64,000 nt of DNA from Flavobacterium haoranii (GCF_009363055.1 NZ_CP045292.1:2356001-2420000), one strand, 5' to 3'; shown: positions 29,645 to 39,993, counted from the first letter of the stretch. Made by a program: numbers and translations. The notes: generated from the sequence alone by a model not told the origin.

Positions 29645-32013
29645 TTAATGAATCATTTTTCTGCTAATATTTGAACCGTCTTTAAAGTGTGTGTCAATAA
29701 TTAAAACAGTATTATTTTTATTAATTGTTGAGATATTAAAAGTATTTCCGTTTACTAGTTGGTTGTAAAGAATTCTTCCGCTGATGTCATGAATAGTAAG
29801 GTGTGAGATTTCTTTTTCAAAAGAATTTATGTAAATATTGTTTCCTTCGCTGTAAACATAAAAAGTATTTTTGTTACCTGTATAGTTTTGTTTTTGCGTG
29901 TAAAAAATTTCGAATCTCTTTTCAAAATCTCCTTCTTCCGATAGAAACATATAATAGGAAATGTTTAAATCGGTAACAGTTCCAGTAAAATTATCTTTTA
30001 TATAAACAGGCATATTTTCAAAAGCACCTGCTTTATTCTCCATAGTAATACTATAGAAGCCTTTCGCATTAGCTTTAAAACCTAAATTAAAAATGTCATC
30101 AGCATCGAAGTTTCCGCGACCATTAATTACATATTTCTCATTTTTAATAGTGGTATAAATCATAGAATTACTTGTATCAAATGCTTTTCCATCAATACCT
30201 AAATCAAATTCTTTTGAAGATTTAGAATTGTAGCCAATTAAAATTTGGTTAAGTGGATTTTCATTTTGGTATAAATTCAATCCAAAAAATGTCATTTTCT
30301 GCAATTTTTACTTCATTTGATGATTTAAAGAATTGCGTGTTTTTTACGTCATATCGAAGTGCATTATGAAATAAGACTTTTTCGTTTTCAGAAGAATAAA
30401 AATAAAATCCCTGCCCAGGTTTTATAGTTCCATCTGGTATTTGTCCGCCTGCAGCAGAAGCAACACCACCTAGAGTAGTATAAGAAGCAAAATTATTTTG
30501 TGCATATGATCCGCCTGAAGCAGCAACAGTATGTGTCCAGAAATATAAAGTTTCTATAGTTCTGTTAGATGCAATAAAATGTTTTCCTTCAATTGTTGCT
30601 GGATATGGATTACCTAACATACTGAATCCTGTAGAAACATTTACTTCATAAGTTCCGTTGTTTGCAATTCCTGTAAATTGTCCTAAAATAAGAAGATGCC
30701 GAACTAGAAGACCAGTTATTAGGCGCTCTTATAATATATCCCTTTGTTGGTACAAAGTCATTAGTTGAGGGGTCAATTGCTGCATAGGCATTTGCTGGAG
30801 TAGTGCCACCAGTAACATATTCATAAAAACGATTAGGTAATGTTTGCGGTGAAAATGCTAACAAGTTTTGTCCGCTAACTGGAGACGACCATGACGTATA
30901 ATCAAGCCTTATAATTGGTGCACTATTTTTAATATAAGTAATGTTTCCAGTGTTTGCAATATCATTAATTTGGATAAGATTTGCATTGTTCTGAATAGTA
31001 AAATTTGCAGTAGCATCTACATTAACTGCTCTAACAACTGTAAAGGTGTGATTTGTTTGTAATGTAACTTGAGATGTTCCTATTATATCTAATGAACAAC
31101 ATTCTAAATCACCACTTGATGTGTAATTACCATTTATATTGCTCTAACATCTTTATTAGGTGTTCCGTTGTTCCATGAACTTCCATTCCAAGTTGTAACA
31201 GCAGAACAAGAAATTGTATTCCAAGTATCAGGTGCTTGAGGTCCTCCCCAAATTAATGTGGCAAAATATGGATTATCTATAAACGGATTTCTGTTTCCTT
31301 GAAAACTTTGGATAACATTATTTCTAGTGCGTTCAAAATCACTTACAGGATCTTCTTCGTTCCATTCGAGAAAAATGTCTGGCATATCAACATGATAGGT
31401 GTTTCCACCAGAGCCAACATTGTTAGCTAGACAACTACTGTCATAACGCACATACATATACATCATCATTCGGGCAATATCACCTTTCCATTCATCTCCT
31501 GGGTACCAAAAAGTACTTACGGGTCCAGCATCGCCTTCTCCATCAGCATATAGTCTATTTCCTCTATCTGCGTTAAAGGTTACATCTGCCGCTCTAATAT
31601 GATGAGCATCTGTACCTGGACCAGGAGAAGAAGTTACTAATGCAGGAGTTCCTAAAGATAAAGCATAAGTATGTTCTCTATTCCAAGCGCCTGTAGGACA
31701 AGAACTACTACAGATGTTGGTCACAATATCTGTTCTGTCATTTTTGTAAGCAGCATCAAAATCATCAAAGCCATAAATTAAAAAAACTTTAGAAGCATCA
31801 TTAGGGGTAACATCTCCAGCTTGTAAAGCATCCCATACATCTGGTGATGATGAGGTGTAGGGCAATTGATTTGTGTGAGTATTTGTAATTAGCGTTGCTA
31901 ACTGGTTTTTTTAAAGTATTTCCAGTTTGAGTAAAATCAATAGTACTATAATAAGTAGGTATTTGTGCAAATAATGTATTTGCAAAGAGTAATAAAAGTA
32001 ATTTTAGTTTCAT
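29645..32013 (-). pseudogene. T9SS-sorted endonuclease I family protein, split by four frameshifts
   Basis: The frames from ATG 32013 downward, joined, encode about 790 residues. In order they hold a signal peptide (MKLKLLLLLFANTLFAQ), an endonuclease I domain with the His-Me-finger motif NREHTYAL and a TDAHHIRAADVTFNADRGN block, a TTWNGSSWNNG module, a large beta-rich region, and a T9SS type A tail (LTIHDISGRILYNQ). The reading frame changes near 31906-31912 (A7, expected A6, giving LKNQL), 31139-31140 (one A missing), 30685-30688 (T4, expected T3) and about 30284-30289 (T6, probably T7). Restored, it is an extracellular DNase. Four lesions in 2.4 kb is the densest damage in the window, so real decay is possible, but at least three are homopolymer indels. 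Confidence 0.8.
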
Positions 32014-32063
32014 ACTATTTTTAAATTTGGGGCGACCAAAGTAAGAATAAAACCAAAACAAAA

Positions 32064-32095
32064 CAAAAAAGCCACTCTTAAGAGTGGCTTATTTT
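32064..32095. terminator. Terminator of tRNA-Phe
   Basis: An 18-nt perfect palindrome at 32071-32088 (arms GCCACTCTT / AAGAGTGGC) lies just downstream of the minus-strand tRNA, with an A-run on the plus strand reading as T-run for the tRNA transcript. Confidence 0.75.
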
Positions 32096-32096
32096 G

Positions 32097-32169
<73 letters not shown>

Positions 32170-32205
32170 TTTGTAATCAGAAGCAGTACTTGCTGATTGC
32201 GGGTG

Positions 32206-32235
32206 CAAATATAGGGCCAATTTTATATTTTCCAA
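32206..32235 (-). promoter_or_regulatory. Promoter of tRNA-Phe
   Basis: On the minus strand TTG (32235-32233), 19 bases, then TATATTTG (32213-32206) match the consensus fully. It sits back to back with the coaX promoter. Confidence 0.7.
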
Positions 32236-32261
32236 AACAATTTTAAAAAAAAATGTATTTG

Positions 32262-32269
32262 TATATTTG
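32262..32269 (+). promoter_or_regulatory. -7 element of the coaX operon
   Basis: TATATTTG 20 bases before the coaX ATG. No clear TTG is found at the correct distance upstream. Confidence 0.5.
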
Positions 32270-32289
32270 CAAGCGCTAAAAAAGCTAAT

Positions 32290-33024
32290 ATGTTATTAAC
32301 TCTTGATGTAGGGAATACTTTTTTTAAATGTGCTGTTTTTGAGGAAAATAGTATTGTAGAAAAAGTAGTTTTTGAGAAAGAAAACGCAATTTTTGAATTG
32401 AAAAAAATTTTTAAAAATTTTACTTCAATTAGTGCTTGTATGTCATCTTCGGTAGGAAAAATTGGTCCCGAAGTAAAAAATTTCATCAAATCTCAGGTAA
32501 ATTTTATTGAGATAGAGCGAGATTTTTTATTCCCATTTATAAATAAGTACAGTACACCAGATACTTTAGGAATCGATAGAATGGTTTTGGTTTCAGGAGC
32601 ATCAATTTTATATCCTCAAAAAAATGTTTTAATAATAGATGCTGGAACTTGTATTACTTATGATTTAATAACTGATACAAATGAGTACTATGGTGGTGCA
32701 ATATCTCCGGGTATTACAATTAGATACAAAAGTTTAAACAATTATACAGCTAAGTTGCCGTTATTAGAAAAAGAAACACCAAATTCATATCTTGGAAATT
32801 CAACAAAAAATGCTATCCATTCAGGAATTGTTAATGGTGTTTTGTATGAAATAGAGGGTTTTATTTCCCAATATCAAGTTAATTTTCAAGATTTAACAAT
32901 AATTTTAACAGGAGGCGATGCAGATTTTTTGGCTAAAAGTTTAAAAAGCACCATATTTGCCAATTCAAATTTTTTATTAGAAAGTTTGAATGCATTATTC
33001 AGGTATAGTAAAAATACAAAATGA
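32290..33024 (+). CDS. coaX: Type III pantothenate kinase
   Basis: The 244-aa protein has the ASKHA-fold phosphate loop DVGNT (residues 6-10), the DTLGIDRMVL segment with catalytic Asp, and IIDAGTCITYDL for the second phosphate motif. It phosphorylates pantothenate in the first committed step of coenzyme A synthesis. It is the first gene of an operon; its stop codon overlaps the next start by four bases (ATGA). Confidence 0.94.
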   Translation: MLLTLDVGNTFFKCAVFEENSIVEKVVFEKENAIFELKKIFKNFTSISACMSSSVGKIGPEVKNFIKSQVNFIEIERDFLFPFINKYSTPDTLGIDRMVLVSGASILYPQKNVLIIDAGTCITYDLITDTNEYYGGAISPGITIRYKSLNNYTAKLPLLEKETPNSYLGNSTKNAIHSGIVNGVLYEIEGFISQYQVNFQDLTIILTGGDADFLAKSLKSTIFANSNFLLESLNALFRYSKNTK

Positions 33025-34274
33025 TAAAAAAGATATTTTTCTGTTTAGGTATTAGCCTATTAAGTTTTAATGTGTTTTCTCAAGAAAATACTTCATCAGC
33101 TTATTCTTATTACGGTATTGGAGAAGTTCGTTTTAAAGGAACTGAAGCGGCAAAGGCAATGGGTGGTCTAGCAATTACTGGAGATAGTATTGCTATTAAC
33201 TTAAATAACCCCGCATCATATTCGAGTTTAAAATTAACAACGTTTAGTGTAGGAGGAAGTACAAACTTTACTACTCTAAATGCTATGGAAAAACAAGAAA
33301 AAGCGAAAAGTACAGCCTTCGATTATATAGCAGTTGGAGTTCCAATGGGAAAATTTGGGGCGGTAGTTGGATTAGCTCCTTATAGTGCAATTGGTTATAA
33401 AATTGAAAATAGTTCAACAGATGGTGATCTTCAGCGAGTGAAAAGGTTTAACGGGTCAGGAAATATTAATCGTTTTTTTACTGGTTTTTCGTGTCAAATT
33501 AATAATGAATTTAGTGTAGGAGCTGGGATTGATTATAATTTTGGGCAAATCGAGAACAATCTTATTGAGTCTATTGCCGGTGTACAGTTGTCAAGTAAAG
33601 AAACAAACACTGCAGAGGTTAGAGGGGTGAGTTTTAACTTCGGCGCCTTATATAGCAAAAAGATAAATGGCGATAAAAAGATTTTTTCAAGCTTGACTTA
33701 TGTGCCTGAAGCATCACTATCGTCAAAAAACTCTAGAACATTAGGAACTGTAACTTATTCATTAAGTGGTTCGGAAATACCTGTTGGTACTCCAATTGAA
33801 GTTGATATAGCTGATACCGATTTAAAAATTCCTTCAAAATTAGGGTTAGGTTTCGGAATTGGTAAAGTAACTAAGTGGTTTGTTGGTACAGAAGTTTCTT
33901 TCTTAGGAAACAAAAGTTTAGTGAAAAGATTTGATGATGGTTTAAATTATGAATATAAAAATGGTCAGCGATACATCTTGGGAGGATATTATATTCCTAA
34001 GTATGATTCATTTTCAAGTTATTTAAGTAGAGTGGTTTACAGAGCCGGTTTTAGATATGAAAACACAGGTTTAGAAATAAATGGAAAGAATATCGATGAT
34101 TATGGCATGAATTTTGGTTTTGGTTTACCAGTTGGGCTTTCAAAAATTGATATCGGATTCGAATTTGGACAAAGAGGTACCACTTTAAAAGGATTGGTTT
34201 TTGAAAATTATTTCAACATAAACATAGGATTATCATTAAGTGATAAATGGTTTAAGAAAACTTTAATTGACTAA
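33021..34274 (+). CDS. Outer-membrane beta-barrel protein (FadL/OMPP1-like)
   Basis: The 417-aa protein has a signal peptide (MIKKIFFCLGISLLSFNVFSQ). The mature start YSYYGIGEVRFKGTEAAKAMGG and the NLNNPASYSSL motif resemble FadL/OMPP1-type long barrels of Bacteroidota. Alternating amphipathic strands run to the C-terminus (FNINIGLSLSDKWF). Function is unknown; small-molecule uptake or a structural role is possible. It overlaps coaX by four bases and precedes a TPR protein and lptC, so an envelope-biogenesis role is a reasonable inference. Confidence 0.75.
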   Translation: MIKKIFFCLGISLLSFNVFSQENTSSAYSYYGIGEVRFKGTEAAKAMGGLAITGDSIAINLNNPASYSSLKLTTFSVGGSTNFTTLNAMEKQEKAKSTAFDYIAVGVPMGKFGAVVGLAPYSAIGYKIENSSTDGDLQRVKRFNGSGNINRFFTGFSCQINNEFSVGAGIDYNFGQIENNLIESIAGVQLSSKETNTAEVRGVSFNFGALYSKKINGDKKIFSSLTYVPEASLSSKNSRTLGTVTYSLSGSEIPVGTPIEVDIADTDLKIPSKLGLGFGIGKVTKWFVGTEVSFLGNKSLVKRFDDGLNYEYKNGQRYILGGYYIPKYDSFSSYLSRVVYRAGFRYENTGLEINGKNIDDYGMNFGFGLPVGLSKIDIGFEFGQRGTTLKGLVFENYFNINIGLSLSDKWFKKTLID

Positions 34275-34283
34275 TAAATAGAA

Positions 34284-35657
34284 ATGAAAATGAAAACAAA
34301 ATTAACTTTAGTTTTATTCGCTGTAGTTAACTTTTTTGCCTCTGCACAAGATTGTACAGAAACATTAAGCTTAATGGCAACTTCTGTTAAAGCAAAAGAT
34401 GTTGCGGCATACGATTATTTAACTACGTTAAGAAAAAACTGTGCAAATTTTGACGAAAGAGTTTACAGATTTGGTGAATTTGCAATTAAACAAAAAATTG
34501 AAGCTGCAGGTGAGAACAAAGTTGAAAAAGAGAAATATGTTCGTGATTTAATGAAACTATATGACGAATATTATACAAATTTTCCAACATCAGTATATTC
34601 TCAAAGTGTGGATGTAAAAAAAGGATTAGCTTTATTCGATAATAATGTTGGTTCAAAAGAAGAAATCTTTGCTTTGTTTGATAAAGCCTTTAAAAATGAT
34701 TTTTCAAATTTTAATGATACAAGAGCTTTATATGCTTATTTCGAATTATTTGTAAACGACTATAAAGCAGGTAATAAAGGAATCGATTTACAACATGTTT
34801 TTGATAAATATGATGATATCTCTGAAAAACTTTCGGCTCTTTCTAAAGAAGATTCTGATGCTTTAGACGTTCTATTGACTAAAGAAGAAGCAGGTACACC
34901 ACTTGACTCTAAAGAAGAAAAAGCGAAAAGAAAATTAGATGCAAATTTAGAAGCGATAGCTGTGGTTTTACCAAGTATGGATGGAATTATTGTAGAATTA
35001 TCTACTTGCGAAAAGTTAATTCCTTTCTATCAAAAATCGTTCGAGGCTAATAAAACAAACGAGCAATGGTTAAAACGTGCAGCTGACCGTTTAGAAGCAA
35101 AAGAGTGTGATAGTGATCCATTATTCTCTAAAATTTCTGAAGCTTTATACAAACTTAACCCAAGTGCAGATGCTGCATACAAGTTAGGTGTAGTAGAATT
35201 ACAAAGAAAAAATACTTCTAAAGCTATGGATTATTTCAACCAAGCGGCTGGTATGTATACAGATAATACTAAAAAAGCAGCTGTTTATATGAAAATGGCT
35301 TATGCTTACAAAAACTCAAGTAAAAGTCAGGCAAGAACATATGCAAAAAAAGCTTTAGCTGCTAAGCCTTCTTATGGTGCTGCATATTTGTTTATTGCAC
35401 AGTTATATGGTAATAGTATAAACGATTGTGGTTCTAATCCATTCGAAAAAAGAGCAATGTATTGGTTAGCCGCTCAATATGCTGATAAAGCCGCAGCGGT
35501 TGATCCTTCTGTTAAGAGTTCGGCTGCAAATATGGCTGCTGGTTATAGAAAAGCGGCGCCTTCTAGAACTGAAATTTTCCAATCAGGAAAAGCTGGACAA
35601 AGAATTTCTTTTAACTGTTGGGTAGGAGAAAGTATTGTAGTTCCTAGCTTGGATTAA
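34284..35657 (+). CDS. Secreted tetratricopeptide-repeat protein
   Basis: The 457-aa protein has a signal peptide (MKMKTKLTLVLFAVVNFFASAQ) and helical repeats. The clearest TPRs are at about 300-380 (AAYKLGVVELQRKNTSKAM, KAAVYMKMAYAYKNSSKSQA). Two conserved cysteines lie at the mature N-terminus and near residues 255 and 445. I do not recognise a specific function. It sits nine bases after the barrel gene and nine before lptC, within one operon, which suggests a periplasmic scaffold in envelope assembly. Confidence 0.75.
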   Translation: MKMKTKLTLVLFAVVNFFASAQDCTETLSLMATSVKAKDVAAYDYLTTLRKNCANFDERVYRFGEFAIKQKIEAAGENKVEKEKYVRDLMKLYDEYYTNFPTSVYSQSVDVKKGLALFDNNVGSKEEIFALFDKAFKNDFSNFNDTRALYAYFELFVNDYKAGNKGIDLQHVFDKYDDISEKLSALSKEDSDALDVLLTKEEAGTPLDSKEEKAKRKLDANLEAIAVVLPSMDGIIVELSTCEKLIPFYQKSFEANKTNEQWLKRAADRLEAKECDSDPLFSKISEALYKLNPSADAAYKLGVVELQRKNTSKAMDYFNQAAGMYTDNTKKAAVYMKMAYAYKNSSKSQARTYAKKALAAKPSYGAAYLFIAQLYGNSINDCGSNPFEKRAMYWLAAQYADKAAAVDPSVKSSAANMAAGYRKAAPSRTEIFQSGKAGQRISFNCWVGESIVVPSLD

Positions 35658-35666
35658 TTAAAATAA

Positions 35667-36227
35667 ATGAATTTTAAATTCAAAAATATAATATTAAACA
35701 TAGTCACGGTTTTTGCTGTGGCTATGTTTTTTTCTTGTGAAGGTTCTTTAAAGAACGTCCAAAAAGCAAATATGTCGACTTTTTCCCCAATTGGTGAAGC
35801 AGATTCTATTAATCTAAGATATACTGATTCTGGAAAAGTACTTACAACTCTTAAGAGTGAAAAGATGTTGGATTATTCAAATATTGAAAATCCTTTTGTA
35901 GAATTTCCGAAAGGGGTATTTGTTTCAATGTATGATAAAAACGGAACTGTAACTACAACAATTCGTTCAGATTATGCAATTTCATATAAAAAAACCGATA
36001 TCATCGATTTGCAAGGTAATGTTGTAATCGCTTCAAACGATGGTAAAAAAATGGAAACTTCGCAATTGTATTTTGACCAAAAAAATGAATGGTTTTTTAC
36101 CGAAAAATTCTTTAAGTTTACTGATGGTGAAGGCGGATTTCTTCAAGGTCCAGGAGTTGACTTTAGTAAAGATTTTAAAATCTTCAATATGCAACAAAGC
36201 AACGGAGAAGTTAAATCTGTTGAATAG
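35667..36227 (+). CDS. lptC: LPS export ABC transporter periplasmic protein LptC
   Basis: The 186-aa protein has a lipoprotein-like leader (MFFSCEGS, Cys about 24) followed by an LptC/OstA-like beta-jellyroll: SEKMLDYSNIENPFVEFPKG, SDYAISYKKTDIIDLQGNV and YFDQKNEWFFTEKF. LptC bridges the LptBFG transporter and LptA. In E. coli LptC is anchored by a transmembrane helix; here the Cys suggests a lipid anchor, as in many Bacteroidota. It is in the coaX operon. Confidence 0.85.
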   Translation: MNFKFKNIILNIVTVFAVAMFFSCEGSLKNVQKANMSTFSPIGEADSINLRYTDSGKVLTTLKSEKMLDYSNIENPFVEFPKGVFVSMYDKNGTVTTTIRSDYAISYKKTDIIDLQGNVVIASNDGKKMETSQLYFDQKNEWFFTEKFFKFTDGEGGFLQGPGVDFSKDFKIFNMQQSNGEVKSVE

Positions 36228-36281
36228 TTCTTCTTTAAATTTCAAATAATTTTAGCTACATTTGGCTAAAAGTTTACAACA

Positions 36282-36467
36282 ATGACTTATTTAAAAATTG
36301 TACAGTACATGTACTTGGTTTTTGCGGCATTTTTTATTTACGATGCTTATGCAAAAGCGCTTGCTGGTGAAAATTATTGGTTAAGTGTTATTATTGCATT
36401 AGTAGCAATAGGAATGTTCTTTTTTAGAAGACATTTTTATAAGAAATATCAAAAACCTAAAGATTAA
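36282..36467 (+). CDS. Small two-helix membrane protein
   Basis: The 61-aa product has two hydrophobic segments (about 6-24 and 33-48) and a basic tail (RRHFYKKYQKPKD). I recognise no family function. It begins 54 bases after lptC and ends five bases before the CNNM gene, so it is a genuine operon member rather than a chance ORF. Confidence 0.65.
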   Translation: MTYLKIVQYMYLVFAAFFIYDAYAKALAGENYWLSVIIALVAIGMFFFRRHFYKKYQKPKD

Positions 36468-36472
36468 GGGCA

Positions 36473-37741
36473 ATGGAAATTGCTATAATCATAGTTTGTT
36501 TACTACTTTCTGCTTTTTTTTCAGGAATGGAAATTGCCTACGTTTCCTCAAACAAGGTGTTTCTTTCTATTGAAAAGAAACAAAACAATTTTAATGCAAA
36601 AGTACTTGCTAAATTAATCGAGAAACCTTCACAGTTTATTACATCCATGTTGGTTGGTAATAATGTGGTGTTGGTAATTTATGGTATTTATTCAGGTGAT
36701 TTAATTATGAACTGGATAGAATCTTTAAATTATGCTTTTAGCCCATTTGTCGATTTAATTTTACAAACTATTATTTCGACTTTAGTTATTTTAATTACAG
36801 CCGAATTTTTACCTAAAGTTTTCTTCCAAATTTACGCGAATAGCTTTATTAAGACATTAGCTTTACCTGCATACTTTTTTTATCAGTTGTTTTTTTGGGT
36901 TTCCAAATTAATCATTTGGATTTCCGATTTTATATTGATGAAATTCTTTAAAACGGAGGGCGATCAAGTTCAAGATTATTTCAGTAAAGTAGAATTAGGA
37001 AATTTCATTACAGAACAAATGAATGGAGTTTCAGAAGATGATGAAATTGATTCAGAAATTCAAATTTTTCAAAATGCTTTAGAATTTTCCGACTTAAAAG
37101 CACGCGATATTATGACGCCGCGTACTGAAATTGCAGGTGTCGATATTTTAGATTCTGTTCAAGAACTAAGAGACTTGTTTATTAATACAGGTTATTCTAA
37201 AATTATTGTGTACCAAAATTCGGTTGATGATATTCTAGGTTATGTGCATTCATTTGAATTGTTCAAAAAACCGAAAACAATCAAGTCTGTAATGATTCCA
37301 ATAGAATATGTTCCAGAAACTATTTACATTAAAGATTTACTAGATATTTTAACGAAAAAGCGTAAAAGTATGGCGGTAATTTTAGATGAATACGGCGGAA
37401 CATCTGGAATTGTAACAGTAGAAGATATCATTGAAGAATTATTTGGTGAAATTGAAGACGAACACGATTTAGACGAAGAATTGATAGATGAAATCATAGA
37501 GGAGAACTCTTATTTGTTTTCGGCTAGACTAGATGTGGAATTTATAAATGAGAAATACAATCTAAATATTCCTGAGTCAGATTCTTACAGTACATTAGGA
37601 GGTTTCATTGTTCACAATACAAAAGAAATTCCTCAAAATGAAGAAAAAATTAGAATCGAAAACTTCGAAATTACAATTCATTCGGCTTCAGGTAATAAAA
37701 TAGAATTGGTAAGACTTACAATTCTTGAAGAAAAACAATAA
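36473..37741 (+). CDS. Hemolysin-family CNNM/CorC protein
   Basis: The 422-aa protein has an N-terminal DUF21/CNNM domain with about four membrane segments, a CBS pair (DIMTPRTEIAGVD; MAVILDEYGGTSGIVTVEDI) and a C-terminal CorC/HlyC domain. The family is associated with Mg2+/Co2+ efflux. It has the same architecture as GldE in this window but is intact and lies in an unrelated operon, so it is a paralog. It is five bases after the small membrane protein gene. Confidence 0.88.
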   Translation: MEIAIIIVCLLLSAFFSGMEIAYVSSNKVFLSIEKKQNNFNAKVLAKLIEKPSQFITSMLVGNNVVLVIYGIYSGDLIMNWIESLNYAFSPFVDLILQTIISTLVILITAEFLPKVFFQIYANSFIKTLALPAYFFYQLFFWVSKLIIWISDFILMKFFKTEGDQVQDYFSKVELGNFITEQMNGVSEDDEIDSEIQIFQNALEFSDLKARDIMTPRTEIAGVDILDSVQELRDLFINTGYSKIIVYQNSVDDILGYVHSFELFKKPKTIKSVMIPIEYVPETIYIKDLLDILTKKRKSMAVILDEYGGTSGIVTVEDIIEELFGEIEDEHDLDEELIDEIIEENSYLFSARLDVEFINEKYNLNIPESDSYSTLGGFIVHNTKEIPQNEEKIRIENFEITIHSASGNKIELVRLTILEEKQ

Positions 37742-37838
37742 AAAAATAAAAAAAATAGTGAATTTTATGAATTTGCTATTTTATTATTTAATAGATAATT
37801 GTATTTTCGCCCTCTGAAAAAAGTTAAATTATATAAAA

Positions 37839-39941
37839 ATGGCAGTTTTAGGAAAAATTAGACAAAAGACAGGATTACTTATCTTTTTAATTGCTTTAGC
37901 CTTAATCTTGTTTTTAGTTCAAGATGCTTTTCAAAACGGTTTCTTTGGTTCTAATGCTAATAATATTGGTACTGTAAATGGTACAGATATAGACGCTCAA
38001 GAATTTATGAGAAAAGTTGCTCAAGTTGAAAAACAAAACCAAAATACTACTAATACTCAAGCTATCAATAACGTTTGGGAACAAGAAGTGAGAAACATTC
38101 TTTTAGGCGAAGAAATTGAGAAATTAGGTTTAGGTATTGCAGATGAGCAAGTGATTAATGAGATTAAGAAAAATCCTTATTTTTCTCAAAATCCACAATT
38201 TTTAAACGCTGCAGGTCAGTTCGACGAAAACAAATTCAAAGAATTTGTAAAGTCAATTAAAAATGATCCAAACCAAGATCGTTGGTTAGAGTGGAAAAAC
38301 TTCGAAAATGAAGTAGTAACTTCATCTGTTCAAAACATGTACTACAACATGTTAAAAGGTGGGGTTTACACAACTAAAGCTGAAGGTCAATTTAAATATG
38401 TAGCAGAAAACAGAAAAGTAGATTTTGACTATGTTACTGTTCCTTATACTACAATTAATGATGATGAAGTAAAAGTTTCGGATGATGAAATTATTGCTTT
38501 CATGAAAAAAACTCCTAAAAAATTCAAATCAGAAAACACAAGAAGTATCGAGTATGTTTTATTCGACAACAAACCTTCTGATGCTGATGAGAAAGATATG
38601 GAAAAAGCAATGAATGATGTAATGTTTGGTAAAGTTGAATTCAACAGTAAAACAAACACTAACGATACAATTGCTCCATTTAAAGATATTACTAATGTTG
38701 CAGAATATGTAAATAAAAATTCTGACATTAAGTTTGATTCAACATACGTAACTAAGAAAGATTTACCTTTAGAATTCCAAGAGCAGTTATTTAACTTGTC
38801 TACAGGTGAAGTTTTTGGTCCTTATGCAAATAATGGATACCAAAATGTTTCTAAAATGGTTGCTAGAAAATCTAATGCAAGTGCAAAAGCAAGTCATATT
38901 TTAGTTTCTTATGCTGGTGCACCTCAAGCTTCAGTTACAAGAACAAAAGAAGAAGCTCAAACATTAGCAAATGAATTATTAGCTAAAGCAAAAGCTAATC
39001 CTAACGATTTCGGAAAATTAGCATTAGAAAATTCTGATGATCCAGGTTCTAAAAATAACAATGGTGAGTATGATAACATTGCACCAGGACAAATGGTTCC
39101 ACAATTTAATGATTTTGTATTCAACAACGCTCCTGGAACAATTGGTTTAGTTGAAACCGATTATGGTTTCCACGTAATCAAAGTTATGCAAAAATACGAT
39201 GCTGTTTTATTAGCTACTGTTGCTAAAAGAGTAGAACCATCTGAGGCTACAATTGATGCTAATTATTCTAAGGCGGTTAAGTTTGAAGCAGATGCTGCTG
39301 ATAAAGATTTTGCTGAATTAGCAAAAACTGTAAATGCGAATGTTGTGCCTTCAACGAACTTTAAAGTTACTGATGAATATATTGCTGGTTTAGGAGCTCA
39401 AAGAGCTATTGTTTTATGGGCATTTAATGACGATACTGAAGTAGGTGATGTTAAACGTTTCGAAGTTCCTCAAGGATATGTAATTGCAAAAATGACAACA
39501 AAAAACGATACAGGTTTATTATCTGTAGATATTGCAAGACAATCAGTAGGTGTTACTTTAATGAACGAGAAAAAAGCAGTTAAAATTCATGAAAAAATGA
39601 AAGGAAACTCTTTAGAAGAAGTTGCAAAAGCTACTGGTGGTTCTGTTATTACTGCTACCGATGTAATTTTAGCAAACTCTGCAATTCCAAATGTTGGTCA
39701 AGAGCCAAAAGTTGTTGGAACAGCTTTCAATTTAGCTTCAGGAAAAGTTTCTAGCTTAATTGATGGAAATACAGGAGTGTTTATGATTAAAACCAAAACA
39801 GTTAAAAATGAGGCTGCAGCTCCAAATTATAATTCACAAGTTGCTCAAGAAAACATGCAACAACAAAACTCAGCTCAAATGAGAGCATACCAAGCTTTAA
39901 AAGAAAAAGCTAGTATTGAAGATAACAGAGGTAAAATGTAA
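37839..39941 (+). CDS. PpiD/SurA-like periplasmic peptidyl-prolyl isomerase
   Basis: The 700-aa protein has one N-terminal membrane anchor (about 13-31, TGLLIFLIALALILFLVQDA). A SurA-N-like chaperone region follows (about 40-230), then a PPIC parvulin domain (about 345-450; ASAKASHILVSYAG, NDFGKLALENSDDPG, DYGFHVIKVM), and a C-terminal helical region. It is anchored in the inner membrane and assists folding of exported proteins. In Bacteroidota these proteins are the PpiD equivalents. It sits 97 bases after the CNNM gene, with a near-consensus TATTTTCG at 37802-37809. Confidence 0.9.
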   Translation: MAVLGKIRQKTGLLIFLIALALILFLVQDAFQNGFFGSNANNIGTVNGTDIDAQEFMRKVAQVEKQNQNTTNTQAINNVWEQEVRNILLGEEIEKLGLGIADEQVINEIKKNPYFSQNPQFLNAAGQFDENKFKEFVKSIKNDPNQDRWLEWKNFENEVVTSSVQNMYYNMLKGGVYTTKAEGQFKYVAENRKVDFDYVTVPYTTINDDEVKVSDDEIIAFMKKTPKKFKSENTRSIEYVLFDNKPSDADEKDMEKAMNDVMFGKVEFNSKTNTNDTIAPFKDITNVAEYVNKNSDIKFDSTYVTKKDLPLEFQEQLFNLSTGEVFGPYANNGYQNVSKMVARKSNASAKASHILVSYAGAPQASVTRTKEEAQTLANELLAKAKANPNDFGKLALENSDDPGSKNNNGEYDNIAPGQMVPQFNDFVFNNAPGTIGLVETDYGFHVIKVMQKYDAVLLATVAKRVEPSEATIDANYSKAVKFEADAADKDFAELAKTVNANVVPSTNFKVTDEYIAGLGAQRAIVLWAFNDDTEVGDVKRFEVPQGYVIAKMTTKNDTGLLSVDIARQSVGVTLMNEKKAVKIHEKMKGNSLEEVAKATGGSVITATDVILANSAIPNVGQEPKVVGTAFNLASGKVSSLIDGNTGVFMIKTKTVKNEAAAPNYNSQVAQENMQQQNSAQMRAYQALKEKASIEDNRGKM

Positions 39942-39959
39942 TTTTACACTTTCAATAAA

Positions 39960-39993
39960 ATAAAAAAGGAGAGCATTTGTTCTCCTTTTTTAT
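39960..39993 (+). terminator. Terminator after the PpiD-like gene
   Basis: AAAAAGGAGA / TCTCCTTTTT arms (about 39963-39990) around an 8-base loop, with a T-rich tail. Confidence 0.8.
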
